Shown here piece after piece: positions 1 through 9,536 of a stretch of DNA of 64,000 nucleotides. A model generated the notes under the pieces. It did no database searches and was not told the origin of the DNA. It saw only the letters and a list, made by a program, of their open reading frames with translations. Every line of letters begins with the position of its first letter. Positions within the stretch are counted from its first letter, which is position 1. Where the stretch lies: positions 1,481,001 through 1,545,000 of the forward strand of contig JAPPUL010000079.1 of assembly GCA_026874595.1 (NCBI GenBank), read 5' to 3'. The position numbers and the translations under genes were made by a program. The DNA comes from Sipunculus nudus. Taxonomy: Eukaryota > Annelida > Sipuncula > Golfingiida > Sipunculidae.

Positions 1-837
1 TTTGCATATAGATCTCTTTATGAATAAAAGTTAAAAGTTAAAAGTTATAAATAAAGGATAAAAATAAAACTATTTATATGGTAGTGAGGATATAAATAAT
101 TAGGTAAAAAAATATTATAAAACATAAAAATACTTGTTATGGGAGGAAAGAAAGTGCTTAATAAAGCACATTCGTGTGAAAAAGTGGTAAAGAGATGACG
201 TTAATGAATAGGATATAAATATTAAATATAAAAAGGGCAGCTAATAAAAAATCAGAATAAACAAATCTTTTTTTAGTATTTTTTTACTTTATACATTAAG
301 CAATGCTTATATTTAACTCTTAAAGTGTACTAGATAAGAATTAGTGGGCATAGAAAGGTTTGTTATCAATTTGTTATCAAGTTGCAAAGCAGCTTAAGTT
401 AAGTGAGACAATAAAGACATAGGTAAAGACATAGATAAGTGCAATAGATTTTGGCAATATAAATTAATATAAATAATTAATCGATTATGTTTTAAGTGTT
501 ATTGACTAAGGGCGATTAAGTGGTTATACTATTTTATTGTTTGTAACTGTGATTTAGGATTTTAGCTTAAACATGGGTTTAAGGCAGGCTTTGGTTATAG
601 CTAGGTTATCAGATTAAAGGGTAGTATTAATTCAAGAATAAAAGCGGTGTAAGAGTGAGGCAAGAGTAAAAGGAGAAGGAGGGAGAAGCTAGTGGTTTGT
701 TATACAAAGTAAGAGGGAAAAGTAAGAGGGAAAAGTAAGAGGATAGCTAGCTTGTTTATCTTGGCTAAATGGAATATATAGAATATGATATATATAATAT
801 GAAATGAATAGAATATGAAATAGAAGGAGAATAGAGT
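1..837. other. Long AT-rich non-coding region
   Basis: No credible gene is seen in this stretch. It holds a perfect hairpin at 154-169 (arms GTGCTT/AAGCAC), an 11-bp tandem duplication at 359-380, a strong sigma-70-like promoter at 502-530, and a 13-bp unit in nearly three copies at 706-742. If the promoter drives the gene at 838, the leader is about 300 nt. It could hide a small RNA, but no conserved family is recognisable. Confidence 0.6.
502..530 (+). promoter_or_regulatory. Sigma-70-type promoter upstream of the secreted HEAT-like genes
   Basis: The -35 box TTGACT is at 502-507 and the -10 box TATACT at 525-530, with a 17-bp spacer. Both boxes match the vegetative consensus at five of six positions. 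The predicted start near 537 would leave a leader of about 300 nt before the gene at 838, long enough for post-transcriptional control or a separate small RNA. Confidence 0.6.
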
Positions 838-3800
838 ATGCTTGCAAGAAGTGGAAACCGGGTAGGAAGTATTAGGTATCGGGGGGGGGTGATTAGGCAT
901 AGTTATAGATTATTGTTTATGGCTTTGCTGCTTACGGGGAGTGGATTATATGGGCTTGATGAGCGGAGGGGCTTTAAGGAAGAGCTTTCGTTTTCAAACA
1001 AGAGGTCATATTTTGCAAAGAGAGGTTGGCAAAATGGTTTGTCAGAGATGACGCAGTCAAGACAAAGGTTGCCGTGGAGGCTTGGGACATGGGATGAGCG
1101 TGTTGAAAATTTCTTAAATCGAGTTAGGAAAGGCGATAGGAAGGCATTTTTGTATGTAGGATATGGGTTATTGGATGGATATGGGAATCCTTATACACAT
1201 CAGAGTGCGCGTAGTTATCCTACTAGTGTGGGATCTGTTGAGAGTAGGGGTGTTATATGGAAGTTGTATGCGGAGGCAAAGCGGCAAAATGTTACTATAG
1301 AGAGAGTGCTGACTCAGGGGAAGGCAGGAGTTAGGAAGAGGGTGTTAAAATCGATATTGGGGGGATTATATAATAAGGATCCTCGTGTTAGATTGGTAGC
1401 GATAAATTTGTTAAGGCGACTTAGGCCGGAGGCAAGCATTTATCAGGGGGTGAAGCGAGCTTTATTGCTTGAGACGGTTACGACGGAGCGTGCGAAATGG
1501 CGGGCTCGTGATCTTGATATTCCGAGTGTAGAGAATCCTCGACTTGGCTGGAGGGCAGTGGCATCAAGTGGTGGTGGCGCTCCATATTATATAAGTGATA
1601 GATATAAAGATGGGTCAAGTGGGGGGCTTGAGGATTTGTTGAATGGAAATGGGAAGGGGTCGTATTTGTCGTCTGGGCTTTATAGGAGGAATGAGAGGAA
1701 TGATTATGTAACTGTGGTGGGCAGGCGGGATTATAGTACTGGGCGTGAGCAAAGGAGCAATGTGTGGACTAAGGCGTCTCTTTTGCGCTATGGAGCTGAT
1801 ACACAGATTAGTGGTTTTGAGACACAATATAGGTTGGGAGAAGTTGAGGCTATGCCTAAGCATGTGTATTTGTATATAGATTACCGGAATCCTGGCAGTG
1901 AGATTGTAGGGGAGTCGGCATATTATGCATATCATAGTGTGTGGGAAGAGATGAAGAAGCTGGAGTTGTTTGTGGTACGGGCTTTGTGGGTATCTCGTAT
2001 AAAGAAGGAGGCTCGTGCTTTGCGTACGATAAATAAGGATGCATTTAGGGCGTTGGCGGATCAAATAGATGGTGAGTCGATAAGAAATGTACCTATGAAG
2101 TCTCCGGGCTTTAAGATTTTTGGAGAAAAGGAAGTAAAGCAGATAATAGAAGGGATGTTGTGGAACAATGTTGTTAGTACGCGTGAAGAGTGTGTAAGAT
2201 TTCTGAAAAGGTTGTATGACAGGCCAGAGACAAGTGTGGCTGTTAGAAAGAGCATAAAAAAATCGTTAAGAGAGGCGAGGAAGCGAGAGTTAATAGTAGA
2301 TACAATTAGGGGTCGCCATCTTCATGCAGAGTTAATAGTACCTAAGCAGCCAGATGATTGGTGGGGAGAATCGGATGAAGTAGATACAAGTTCTTGGGGT
2401 AAAGATAGGGAAGAGAAATTGCAGTTATATCGTAATCAGGTTGAGTTTCCGGAGGAGACAGATATAATTTATCATAGTAGGCGAAAGCCTGGGCAAGAGG
2501 AGGGTGTGGCTGAAGAGATTGAGGATGAGTTAGAGGGTGAGGAGAGAGTAGATGCTGGATTGGGTGTAAATGGTGGTGTGGAAAATGAGAGTGTGGAAAA
2601 TGAGCAGGCAAAGATAGAGCGGTCGGGAGATGGGGCAGCAGATGGGGCAGCAGATGGGGAGGTGGTGTCTGAGGGTGAGGAAGAGTCAGATGAAAGTCTT
2701 GTATCTGATGAGGCGGGTGATGAGGCAGGAGGTGGTGAGGATATAGGCTCAGGAGAAGAGGGGCTTTTAGGAGAGGGTGGTTATAGCCATCCATTATTCC
2801 GGTATGTAAAAGATGGGCGATTGTCGTTTAGAGTAATAGATGACTATTTGTCATTAGGGTCGTTTATATCTGGGCAAAGTCAGCAAGGGGATACAAGGGG
2901 TGGAACAGGAGAGGGGGCAGGAGGTGGAGCGGATCCTGGTCAGGAGCCTGGGCTTAGAGGCTTAGGCGATATAAAATCTGTTGACAGGTCAAAGATAGCT
3001 CAATATTACGAGAAGGTTCGTGCGGTTGAGACGTTGCATTCCTTGCTTTTGTCGAATGTGGAGGATATACTAAAGGCTTCCTATATAGATTTGCAGAACG
3101 CATTTTTAATTTTGTTAAAGATAGAGAAGGAATTTAATCAAGGAAATGTTGGGTATGATTTTTTAAGTTATTTCATGGCAGGAGCAGAAGTGGTATCAGC
3201 GGGAGGGAGGCGGTTTCATGGGCATGAGAGTCTCGCATTGGAATTAAGCAGAGGAAGGCGGGCGCGAGATAATTTGCAGTCGTTAATGTCAGGGATAAAG
3301 GGGAGTGTAAAGCAATATGGGTTACGTCGAGGGAATATTGCATCGGACGAAACAAGTCTAAAAGGGACACGTGGTAAATTAGATACTGTTAGCAAGAATT
3401 CTGATAGCGTTAAAAGTGATGGGAATGAATATGGGAGTCATGGGGAGGGAGGATACTATGGATATTATGATCAGCAAAAGCCGCTTGACCAGGCAGAAGA
3501 TGATAAAGAAAAGATAAGAGTGGGTTTTTATCAATTTCCGCCACAATGGAAAGCAAAGCGTGAAAAGATAGTGGAAGGTTTGTTAGGGGCAATGGTTTCA
3601 AAAGATCCTCAAAAGCGTTTGCTAATAATACATATGTTGCGACGGCTAATACCTGGTTCTTCTATGCTGTCCAAGGTAAATAAGCTTTTAAGAGAGCTTG
3701 AGACAGTAGATAAGAGTCCGTACTTATTTTTTGATACAAAACTTGAGTATGGAAGAGAGGGAGAGGTATATGTAAAAGTGCAGGAGAAGATAGTAGGACA

Positions 3801-4614
3801 TGAGCTTTTGAAATTGCAAAGGTTTATAGTGCGAAGGGTTTTGGTAAACAAGATACGGAGTGGAGGAGAAGCAGATTTTTTACAGGAGATGCCCAAAGGA
3901 AGCTTTCTGACCTTGGTAGTAAGGATAGATGCGGAATGGGATCCATACCGTGTTCCATTAAGGACGCCGATACCCAGAATGTCAGGAGGTCGCAATGGAA
4001 TGTTTTTTACAAAACAGGATATAGATGTAATAAGGGGTGGGCTTGACAATCGTAATTTCCTGGTGCAAAGAGAAGTAGCGAAGTGGATGGTGTTATTTTA
4101 TGAATATAATCGTACAGTAACAAAGCATATAGGAGATCCGGTAACTGATGGGTATGCGCGTAAATTTGTACAAGGGATAAAGGATGCCGAGCGGCGTGAT
4201 ATCGTATATTATGAAAGAAATTATGTGCAATGGAAATATAATAATGAAACATTTAGTAAAACAGAATATGTAGGGAAGCCAGAAGAGGCAATAGTAAAGA
4301 AGAAGGGGGCATCAGGCATACCAGTTGGGCGAGTTGGGATACTGATAGGGAGTGTGACAGATGCAGACATATTTGCATTGATAGATGAGGATAGAAGAAA
4401 GGAATATATAGATAGATATGGAAAGGGTATTAAAGGAAAAGGCAGTTATAAAAGTTTTGTAGAGGAAGAGGTTCCGTCTGAGGAGATAGGTAATATAAGA
4501 GGAGACGTAAGGCGTAGTTATAGAATGCTTAAAGAGGGGCGGGATAAGGAAAAGAGTCGGTTAGGAGATCCTGTTCGGGACGACAATGCGGGACTTGATT
4601 ATAAGGGTAATTAA
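838..4614 (+). CDS. Large secreted protein with two HEAT-like modules and an acidic linker
   Basis: The 1258-residue protein has a basic N-terminus and a hydrophobic stretch at about residues 25-39, so it is probably exported. I see two related modules. The first, near residues 160-530, contains a helix-turn with KDPRVRLVAINLLRRLRP. The second, near 900-1200, contains KDPQKRLLIIHMLRRLIP. Each is followed by a segment ending in a 'GLDN..FLVQRE'-like helix. Between them lies a Glu/Gly/Ser-rich linker at about residues 560-680. The next gene, at 4772, carries one copy of the same module, so the pair are paralogues. AAGGAG before the ATG supports the start. No enzymatic motif is seen. A scaffold or binding role in the cell envelope is inference; the function is unknown. 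Confidence 0.8.
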   Translation: MLARSGNRVGSIRYRGGVIRHSYRLLFMALLLTGSGLYGLDERRGFKEELSFSNKRSYFAKRGWQNGLSEMTQSRQRLPWRLGTWDERVENFLNRVRKGDRKAFLYVGYGLLDGYGNPYTHQSARSYPTSVGSVESRGVIWKLYAEAKRQNVTIERVLTQGKAGVRKRVLKSILGGLYNKDPRVRLVAINLLRRLRPEASIYQGVKRALLLETVTTERAKWRARDLDIPSVENPRLGWRAVASSGGGAPYYISDRYKDGSSGGLEDLLNGNGKGSYLSSGLYRRNERNDYVTVVGRRDYSTGREQRSNVWTKASLLRYGADTQISGFETQYRLGEVEAMPKHVYLYIDYRNPGSEIVGESAYYAYHSVWEEMKKLELFVVRALWVSRIKKEARALRTINKDAFRALADQIDGESIRNVPMKSPGFKIFGEKEVKQIIEGMLWNNVVSTREECVRFLKRLYDRPETSVAVRKSIKKSLREARKRELIVDTIRGRHLHAELIVPKQPDDWWGESDEVDTSSWGKDREEKLQLYRNQVEFPEETDIIYHSRRKPGQEEGVAEEIEDELEGEERVDAGLGVNGGVENESVENEQAKIERSGDGAADGAADGEVVSEGEEESDESLVSDEAGDEAGGGEDIGSGEEGLLGEGGYSHPLFRYVKDGRLSFRVIDDYLSLGSFISGQSQQGDTRGGTGEGAGGGADPGQEPGLRGLGDIKSVDRSKIAQYYEKVRAVETLHSLLLSNVEDILKASYIDLQNAFLILLKIEKEFNQGNVGYDFLSYFMAGAEVVSAGGRRFHGHESLALELSRGRRARDNLQSLMSGIKGSVKQYGLRRGNIASDETSLKGTRGKLDTVSKNSDSVKSDGNEYGSHGEGGYYGYYDQQKPLDQAEDDKEKIRVGFYQFPPQWKAKREKIVEGLLGAMVSKDPQKRLLIIHMLRRLIPGSSMLSKVNKLLRELETVDKSPYLFFDTKLEYGREGEVYVKVQEKIVGHELLKLQRFIVRRVLVNKIRSGGEADFLQEMPKGSFLTLVVRIDAEWDPYRVPLRTPIPRMSGGRNGMFFTKQDIDVIRGGLDNRNFLVQREVAKWMVLFYEYNRTVTKHIGDPVTDGYARKFVQGIKDAERRDIVYYERNYVQWKYNNETFSKTEYVGKPEEAIVKKKGASGIPVGRVGILIGSVTDADIFALIDEDRRKEYIDRYGKGIKGKGSYKSFVEEEVPSEEIGNIRGDVRRSYRMLKEGRDKEKSRLGDPVRDDNAGLDYKGN

Positions 4615-4620
4615 TAGTAT

Positions 4621-4704
4621 GATGAAAAGGGGATGAAAAGGGGAGAGAGGGCTTTATAAGAGAGGGCTTTATAAGAGGAAGGATTAAAGTAGGGATTAAA
4701 GTAG
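4621..4704. repeat. Three adjacent short tandem duplications
   Basis: Immediately after the preceding stop codon there are three unrelated perfect duplications in a row: an 11-bp unit at 4621-4642 (GATGAAAAGGG twice), a 15-bp unit at 4646-4675 (AGAGGGCTTTATAAG twice) and a 12-bp unit at 4681-4704 (GGATTAAAGTAG twice). None preserves a reading frame. They fill most of the gap between the two paralogous secreted genes. Confidence 0.9.
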
Positions 4705-4771
4705 GAAAGGCGTTGCAATAAAAATGCAAAGATGCAATAAAAAAAAATAGGAAAAATAAGGAGAGGATTAG

Positions 4772-6340
4772 ATGAGAAAATTGAGTTTCTTGTTGATGTC
4801 GCTGTTCATGATACTAACTAGTGTGTATGTGTACGGGCAGGTGTTGGAAGATGATTATGACAGGCGAGAGAGGGCGGTAGATCCATTTGAGGATGAAGAC
4901 AAGCTTTTGCGTGAAAAAAAGATCAATGAGATCATAAGTCGTATACGATCAGGGGATAAGACGGTGTTGAGACTAGTAGTATACGATACGTTTGAAGCGG
5001 TTCATGATGAACTTGTAAGACAGGATGTGCAAGGTGGTCAAAAGTCATATTATGACATAGTGGGCAACGCATCGGCATTGCCAGCGTATATAGGAGGTTT
5101 TGACAATCAAGATCCGAAGGTCCGCTTGAAGTGTATAGGTTATCTTGGGGACTGGACAGATGAGGTAGGGAAAGGGTTAAAGTTGATAGAGCGTCATGTA
5201 GATAAAAGGCTTGCAAGTAATGTAGAGACGCGAAAAGAGGTGCGATACGGATATAGAGTGCTAAAGATGAAGATAGTCAGACGGCGAGTGATAGAAAGGC
5301 TTGCGAAGGGAGACAAAGAGGTATTGGTGAGGATATCTCCAGAAGAGTTTTTGCCATTGGTGTTTTATGAACCAAGAATAAGAACAATCTACCTAGGCTC
5401 AGCAGGAGCAGTAAAGATAAGATCAATAGTACTTGATCCTGGTGTTGAACCAGAGACAGGGGAGTTGATAACAGAGCGTCCTGGGCGAGCAGAGGGTCTT
5501 GATATAGAAAGGATATGTTATAGAGGAGTCAAAGAGGTTGGAGATAGAGGAGAGGTTGCGCAATGGTTAGATGATGTTAGAAAGCGAGGAGGAGTTGCAG
5601 TTGATCAGGCGGCATTATCAGGAGGTTATGTTGGAGGTGGAAGTTATGGCTCGTCAAAAGATAGTGGAGGGAGTGTATCAGGCAAGGCGTCGTTAAATTG
5701 GAAATGTGTCCAGGCTATATTTACAGGAATAGACAATAAGAGTTTATTTGTTAGGGAACATGCAGCAAGAATATTTTTAAATTATGTAAGAGGCTATACA
5801 GGCAATCCTAACTATGCAGGGAATGTAAGTGGAACAGCCCGAACATTCAGCCGTGAATTTGGTACGATGTCAAAAAATCCCTATTATGTTAGACTGGCCC
5901 AAGTAGCATGGGATAACGTAAAATGGTCAGACTACTTTTATAACGATCGGTTTGCATCAGGAAGTAATTATCTTGCACTAGTTCAAAATAAGCATTATTT
6001 AGACTATCAATATAATGCAAAGAACAGTAAAAAAGGACTTGCAAACGACTATGCCCCAGCAAATACGAAAAGATATTTTACAGATGGCGTGTCAAGTTAT
6101 CCTGAATGGGGAACAGAAGTAACAGGTAACTATAGAAATGACATAAAAGAGATACTAAGGTTGCTTGGCTTGTCATGGTATATAGATGCAGAATATGTAG
6201 TTGAAGGAGGGGATGGAGGTGCTAAAGCAGCAACAAGCCGCTCTCGAGTGGATACATTATTTAACGACAGAGGACGGGCAGACAGACCAAAGAGTCCAGA
6301 TCGTTCAGATAGACTTGAAGGTGAAGTAGACGGGAAATAG
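4772..6340 (+). CDS. Secreted protein with one HEAT-like module, paralogue of the upstream gene
   Basis: The 522-residue protein opens with a textbook signal peptide (MRKLSFLLMSLFMILTSVYVYG). The mature part has a HEAT-like helix pair near residues 110-135 (DPKVRLKCIGYLGDWTD) and a later GIDNKSLFVREHAARIFL segment near 320-340. Both correspond in order to segments repeated twice in the upstream 1258-residue protein. The C-terminal 40 residues are charged and low in complexity. GGAGAGG lies just before the ATG. It probably shares a transcript with the upstream gene across a 157-bp gap. The function is unknown; an envelope or periplasmic protein-protein interaction role is inferred only from the solenoid-like helices. 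Confidence 0.8.
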   Translation: MRKLSFLLMSLFMILTSVYVYGQVLEDDYDRRERAVDPFEDEDKLLREKKINEIISRIRSGDKTVLRLVVYDTFEAVHDELVRQDVQGGQKSYYDIVGNASALPAYIGGFDNQDPKVRLKCIGYLGDWTDEVGKGLKLIERHVDKRLASNVETRKEVRYGYRVLKMKIVRRRVIERLAKGDKEVLVRISPEEFLPLVFYEPRIRTIYLGSAGAVKIRSIVLDPGVEPETGELITERPGRAEGLDIERICYRGVKEVGDRGEVAQWLDDVRKRGGVAVDQAALSGGYVGGGSYGSSKDSGGSVSGKASLNWKCVQAIFTGIDNKSLFVREHAARIFLNYVRGYTGNPNYAGNVSGTARTFSREFGTMSKNPYYVRLAQVAWDNVKWSDYFYNDRFASGSNYLALVQNKHYLDYQYNAKNSKKGLANDYAPANTKRYFTDGVSSYPEWGTEVTGNYRNDIKEILRLLGLSWYIDAEYVVEGGDGGAKAATSRSRVDTLFNDRGRADRPKSPDRSDRLEGEVDGK

Positions 6341-6358
6341 TAGGTAAAGGTTGGGATA

Positions 6359-6413
6359 TGTTAGGGCATTAGTGTTTATATTGTTTGTCTCCTTAAGACA
6401 TTGTGCCCTGACA
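6359..6413 (+). terminator. Compound hairpin after the secreted gene pair
   Basis: The arms TGTTAGGGCA (6359-6368) and TGCCCTGACA (6404-6413) pair over 10 bp with one G-U. They enclose a second small hairpin, TGTCT/AGACA, at 6386-6400 with the loop CCTTA. The following sequence is only moderately T-rich (ATATAATTTTATT), so it may be a weak terminator or a stabilising 3' end rather than a classical intrinsic terminator. Confidence 0.45.
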
Positions 6414-6508
6414 TATAATTTTATTGCCAAGAGGCTTTGTGTTAATATGTGATAGTGGAATTATTGGAGAAACTTATGAAGAGTGCTATATGAAGAGGTG
6501 TTTTTGAT

Positions 6509-7555
6509 GTGTATAGTGAAGGGATGATGAGTAAAGAGCTGTCGTTGGAGGCGGTGTTAAAAGAGATACAAAACCCGCTTAATTTAATAGAAGAGCGTTT
6601 CAAAAAATATGTGGTAAGCCAAGATGAGGTGATGCAGAAGATGGTTGACTACGTATTTTCTAAACAGGGTAAGCAAGTAAGACCTGCCTTATTATTTATA
6701 ACGTCACAGATATGGGAAAAGGGGCACAAGAGCAGCCGATATCAAGATATAGTAGATCTTGGATTATGTATAGAATTAATCCATATAGCAACACTAGTGC
6801 ATGATGATGTTAATGATGATGCAAAGCTAAGACGAGGCTCTAAAACGTATAATAGCAAATGGGGTCGCACGGCATCGGTATTATTTGGTGATTTTTTATT
6901 TTCTAAAGCGTTTGTGATATTGTCAAAGTTTGGATCGCTTAAGATTATAGAATACTTATCTGAAACAACATCCAAAATATGTGTAGGAGAGATACGCCAA
7001 AATAGTTTTAGAAATAATTATAAAATCAAAATACAAGATTATCTTTCAATAATAGAAGACAAAACAGCTTCCTTAATAGCGGAAAGTTGTCGAGTGGGCT
7101 CACTTATATCGTTTTCAGATAGTGTTGAATCACAAGAGAAGTTATATAGATATGGTCATAATCTTGGCATGGCATTTCAACTCTACGATGACTATTTAGA
7201 TTTTGTAGGTAATAAAGAAGAGCTTGGAAAAGACATATTAAAAGACATATTAAATGGCTACATAACGCTGCCAGTAATCCATGCACTGGATACTGGCGGT
7301 ATTGAAACTGGAGTTTTCATAGAGCTTCTCGAAGGGGCTAAAAACGAAGGGAGCGAAAACGAAGGGAGCGAAAACGAAGGTAATTTAGCAGAGGTCGTTT
7401 CTTTACTAAAGAAAATGGGCAGTATAGACTATACAAGGGCTAAGGCGGAATATTATATAGAGCAGGCTAAGAAGGAAGTCAAAGGGTTTGAGAATGAGAA
7501 GATGCGGATATTGTTAAATGGCGTTGCAGATTTTGTAGTAAACAGAAGGTGTTAG
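6509..7555 (+). CDS. Polyprenyl (isoprenyl) diphosphate synthase
   Basis: This trans-prenyltransferase condenses isopentenyl diphosphate with an allylic diphosphate to make quinone side chains or the undecaprenyl/octaprenyl precursor. Visible motifs are GKQVRPAL, the first Asp-rich motif LVHDDVNDDAKLRRG, KTASLIAE and the second motif QLYDDYLDFVGN. The length (348 aa) is normal for the family, but an in-frame repeat (NEGSENEGSENEG, 15-bp unit, 7341-7380) sits in the C-terminal third. The GTG at 6509 has AAGAGG 10 nt upstream; an ATG at 6524 is an alternative. Its end overlaps the start of recJ, so the two are co-transcribed. Chain length cannot be called from the sequence. Confidence 0.9.
   Translation: MYSEGMMSKELSLEAVLKEIQNPLNLIEERFKKYVVSQDEVMQKMVDYVFSKQGKQVRPALLFITSQIWEKGHKSSRYQDIVDLGLCIELIHIATLVHDDVNDDAKLRRGSKTYNSKWGRTASVLFGDFLFSKAFVILSKFGSLKIIEYLSETTSKICVGEIRQNSFRNNYKIKIQDYLSIIEDKTASLIAESCRVGSLISFSDSVESQEKLYRYGHNLGMAFQLYDDYLDFVGNKEELGKDILKDILNGYITLPVIHALDTGGIETGVFIELLEGAKNEGSENEGSENEGNLAEVVSLLKKMGSIDYTRAKAEYYIEQAKKEVKGFENEKMRILLNGVADFVVNRRC
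7341..7380 (+). repeat. In-frame 15-bp tandem repeat in the polyprenyl synthase
   Basis: The unit AAAACGAAGGGAGCG occurs two and two-thirds times and encodes repeated NEGSE. It lies between conserved helices and is probably a surface loop. Confidence 0.9.
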
Positions 7556-9432
7556 ATGTGCGATACATTTGGGAGGAGAGTGGGAAGGTAGGAGGGGACT
7601 TAGAGAGAGGTGGCTTAAAGGAAAGGCTGGCAACGGCTTTAGCAAATGAGGCAAATGGGGCAAATGAGGCAAATGAGGCAAATGAGGCAAATGGGGCAAA
7701 TGGGGCAAAAAGTGAGAAATTAAAAGAGAGTGAAGCTAGTCATATAATAGATAAGCTTGGTTTGAGTGAGATTATACTGAATATATTGTTAAATAGAGGC
7801 TTTAATAGTGAGACTTTAATAAAAGACTTTATTGAATGTAAAAAGCCATCCTACGAAGAAACAAATCCTTACATACTAAAAGATCTAAAGAAAGCGGCAA
7901 TAAGGCTTGAAAAGGGATTAAAGAATTTTGAAAAGATAATAGTTTATGGAGATTATGATGCAGACGGAATAACGGGTTCGAGCTTGCTGTACATGTTTTT
8001 CCAAGTGTATTCCTATTTTACTAAGCGAGCAGTAGTAAGTAAGGTAATATTACCAGAACGTTTTGAAGATGGCTATGGATTAAAGATTAAGGGAGTAAGG
8101 GAGGCTAAGGAGTTTGGAGCAGATATACTAATCACAATAGATAATGGAACAAGTGCATGTAAAGAGATAGCATACGCAACGGAGTTAGGAATAGATGTTA
8201 TAGTAATAGATCATCATAGAGTGGAGGATGAGTTGCCTAAAGCCTATGCTATTATAAATCCTAAACAAAAAGACTGTGAATATAAAGATAAAGGTTTATC
8301 GGCAGTAGGCTTAGTATATAAGCTAACAGAGGCATTAGGAAAGATGGTATTGGAGGAGAGAGAGAGTAGATATTTCCAAGAAAGATATATAGATTTGGTA
8401 GCAGTAGGGACATATCAAGACATGGCACCATTACGAGGTGAAAATAGGTATTTTGTATCAGAAGGGCTAAAAGTACTAGGTAAGCTTTGCAATGGCGCTA
8501 TAAATAGTAATATGCATGGATTTAAAGAGATTATTAATATAGGCAGAGGTCTTAGTAAGATAACAGAAGACACCATAGGCTATGTAATAGGGCCAATGTT
8601 GAATGCAGCAGGCAGGATAGGCTCTCCAAGCCTAGCTTTTGAATTACTTACTACAAAGGATAAAGAAGAAACAAAACGCCTTTCGCAAGAACTATATAAC
8701 CTTAATAATAAACGTAAACAGCTTACAGAACAATATTTTGAAGAGGCGATACTAGAGATAGAGAAGAATAAATTACAAGATGATAAGATAATATTATTAA
8801 TATCAAAAAGCTGGAATCAAGGGATAATAGGCTTAATAGCACAAAGAGTTGTAAATAAATATAAAAGGAATTGTATAGTGATGAGCAACCGCGAAAGTGA
8901 TATATATACAGGTTCAGCACGGGCATATGGCGGGTTTAATATGGGCGATATAATAAGCAAGCACAGTGAATATTTCCTATATTCAGGAGGACATAGCAAA
9001 GCGGCAGGTTTTTCGCTTGAGGAAAGACACGCAGGCCGATTTATAGAAAGTTTATTAAGTTTGCAGGATAGCTTGGAGGAGGAAGAAGTTAAACTTAAGA
9101 TAGATAGTAAAATAAAGCTTAAAGATATATGTTTAGAATTAGTAAAGCAACAAGATAAACTAAGACCCTTTGGAGTGGGCAATTTAGTACCTATCTATAT
9201 GCTTGAGAATGTTAAAATAGTATCTATAAAGGAATCAAGAAGAGGACTTGACACATTACTTTGTGTTTCGGATATGGATGGCAAAGAACAAGCATTTGTG
9301 GCATTTGGACAAACATCATATATAGAAAAGCTTAAAGGTAAAGAAATGATAGATATAGCCTTTAGGTTAAGTAGTCGTAACGAAAATATTACTTGTGAAA
9401 TAGTTGATGTACGAGAAAGTTTAATTGTTTGA
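7549..9432 (+). CDS. recJ: Single-stranded-DNA-specific exonuclease RecJ
   Basis: RecJ degrades single-stranded DNA 5' to 3' in recombination and mismatch repair. The DHH-superfamily motifs are all present: DYDADGITG, the ITIDNGTS motif, VIDHHRV, the GTYQDMAPL region, and in the C-terminal half WNQGIIGLIAQR and SGGHSKAAGF (DHHA1). The 627-residue length is usual. An N-terminal seven-copy 9-bp repeat (7642-7704), encoding alternating ANE and ANG triplets, precedes the conserved core and is absent from ordinary family members. The GTG at 7549 overlaps the previous stop by 7 bp, indicating translational coupling; the GTG at 7558 is another possible start. Confidence 0.94.
   Translation: MLDVRYIWEESGKVGGDLERGGLKERLATALANEANGANEANEANEANGANGAKSEKLKESEASHIIDKLGLSEIILNILLNRGFNSETLIKDFIECKKPSYEETNPYILKDLKKAAIRLEKGLKNFEKIIVYGDYDADGITGSSLLYMFFQVYSYFTKRAVVSKVILPERFEDGYGLKIKGVREAKEFGADILITIDNGTSACKEIAYATELGIDVIVIDHHRVEDELPKAYAIINPKQKDCEYKDKGLSAVGLVYKLTEALGKMVLEERESRYFQERYIDLVAVGTYQDMAPLRGENRYFVSEGLKVLGKLCNGAINSNMHGFKEIINIGRGLSKITEDTIGYVIGPMLNAAGRIGSPSLAFELLTTKDKEETKRLSQELYNLNNKRKQLTEQYFEEAILEIEKNKLQDDKIILLISKSWNQGIIGLIAQRVVNKYKRNCIVMSNRESDIYTGSARAYGGFNMGDIISKHSEYFLYSGGHSKAAGFSLEERHAGRFIESLLSLQDSLEEEEVKLKIDSKIKLKDICLELVKQQDKLRPFGVGNLVPIYMLENVKIVSIKESRRGLDTLLCVSDMDGKEQAFVAFGQTSYIEKLKGKEMIDIAFRLSSRNENITCEIVDVRESLIV
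7642..7704 (+). repeat. Seven-copy 9-bp in-frame repeat in recJ
   Basis: The unit GCAAATGRG (R = A or G) occurs seven times without interruption and encodes alternating ANE/ANG tripeptides just before the conserved RecJ core. The copies differ only at one purine. Confidence 0.95.
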
Positions 9433-9501
9433 AGAATTCTCCCTATTAAAAGATTATCTTAATACAAAAATCATATAAATAACAAAAAAAAAGCATAAAA
9501 C

Positions 9502-9530
9502 TTGAATTATTTTGAATAATTAGGTATACT
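9502..9530 (+). promoter_or_regulatory. Strong promoter pointing at the hairpin RNA
   Basis: The -35 box TTGAAT (9502-9507) and -10 box TATACT (9525-9530) are separated by 17 bp. No coding gene lies downstream on this strand, so the promoter most plausibly serves the structured element that starts about 15 bp further on. Confidence 0.6.
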
Positions 9531-9536
9531 TAGATT

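Noticed and set aside
154-198. 14-codon GTG frame behind a strong GGGAGGA
   Set aside because: Too short to support; it overlaps a hairpin and its promoter is unclear. It could be a leader peptide, but there is no following gene within 600 bp.
1615-4252. Several open frames of 60-150 codons on the minus strand inside the large secreted gene
   Set aside because: They run antisense to a long, signal-peptide-bearing gene, are His/Pro/Leu-rich from purine-rich coding on the other strand, and have no ribosome-binding sites.
7642-7704. CRISPR-like array
   Set aside because: Units are contiguous without spacers, lie in frame inside recJ and have 9-bp length. The other arrays in the window are likewise spacerless.
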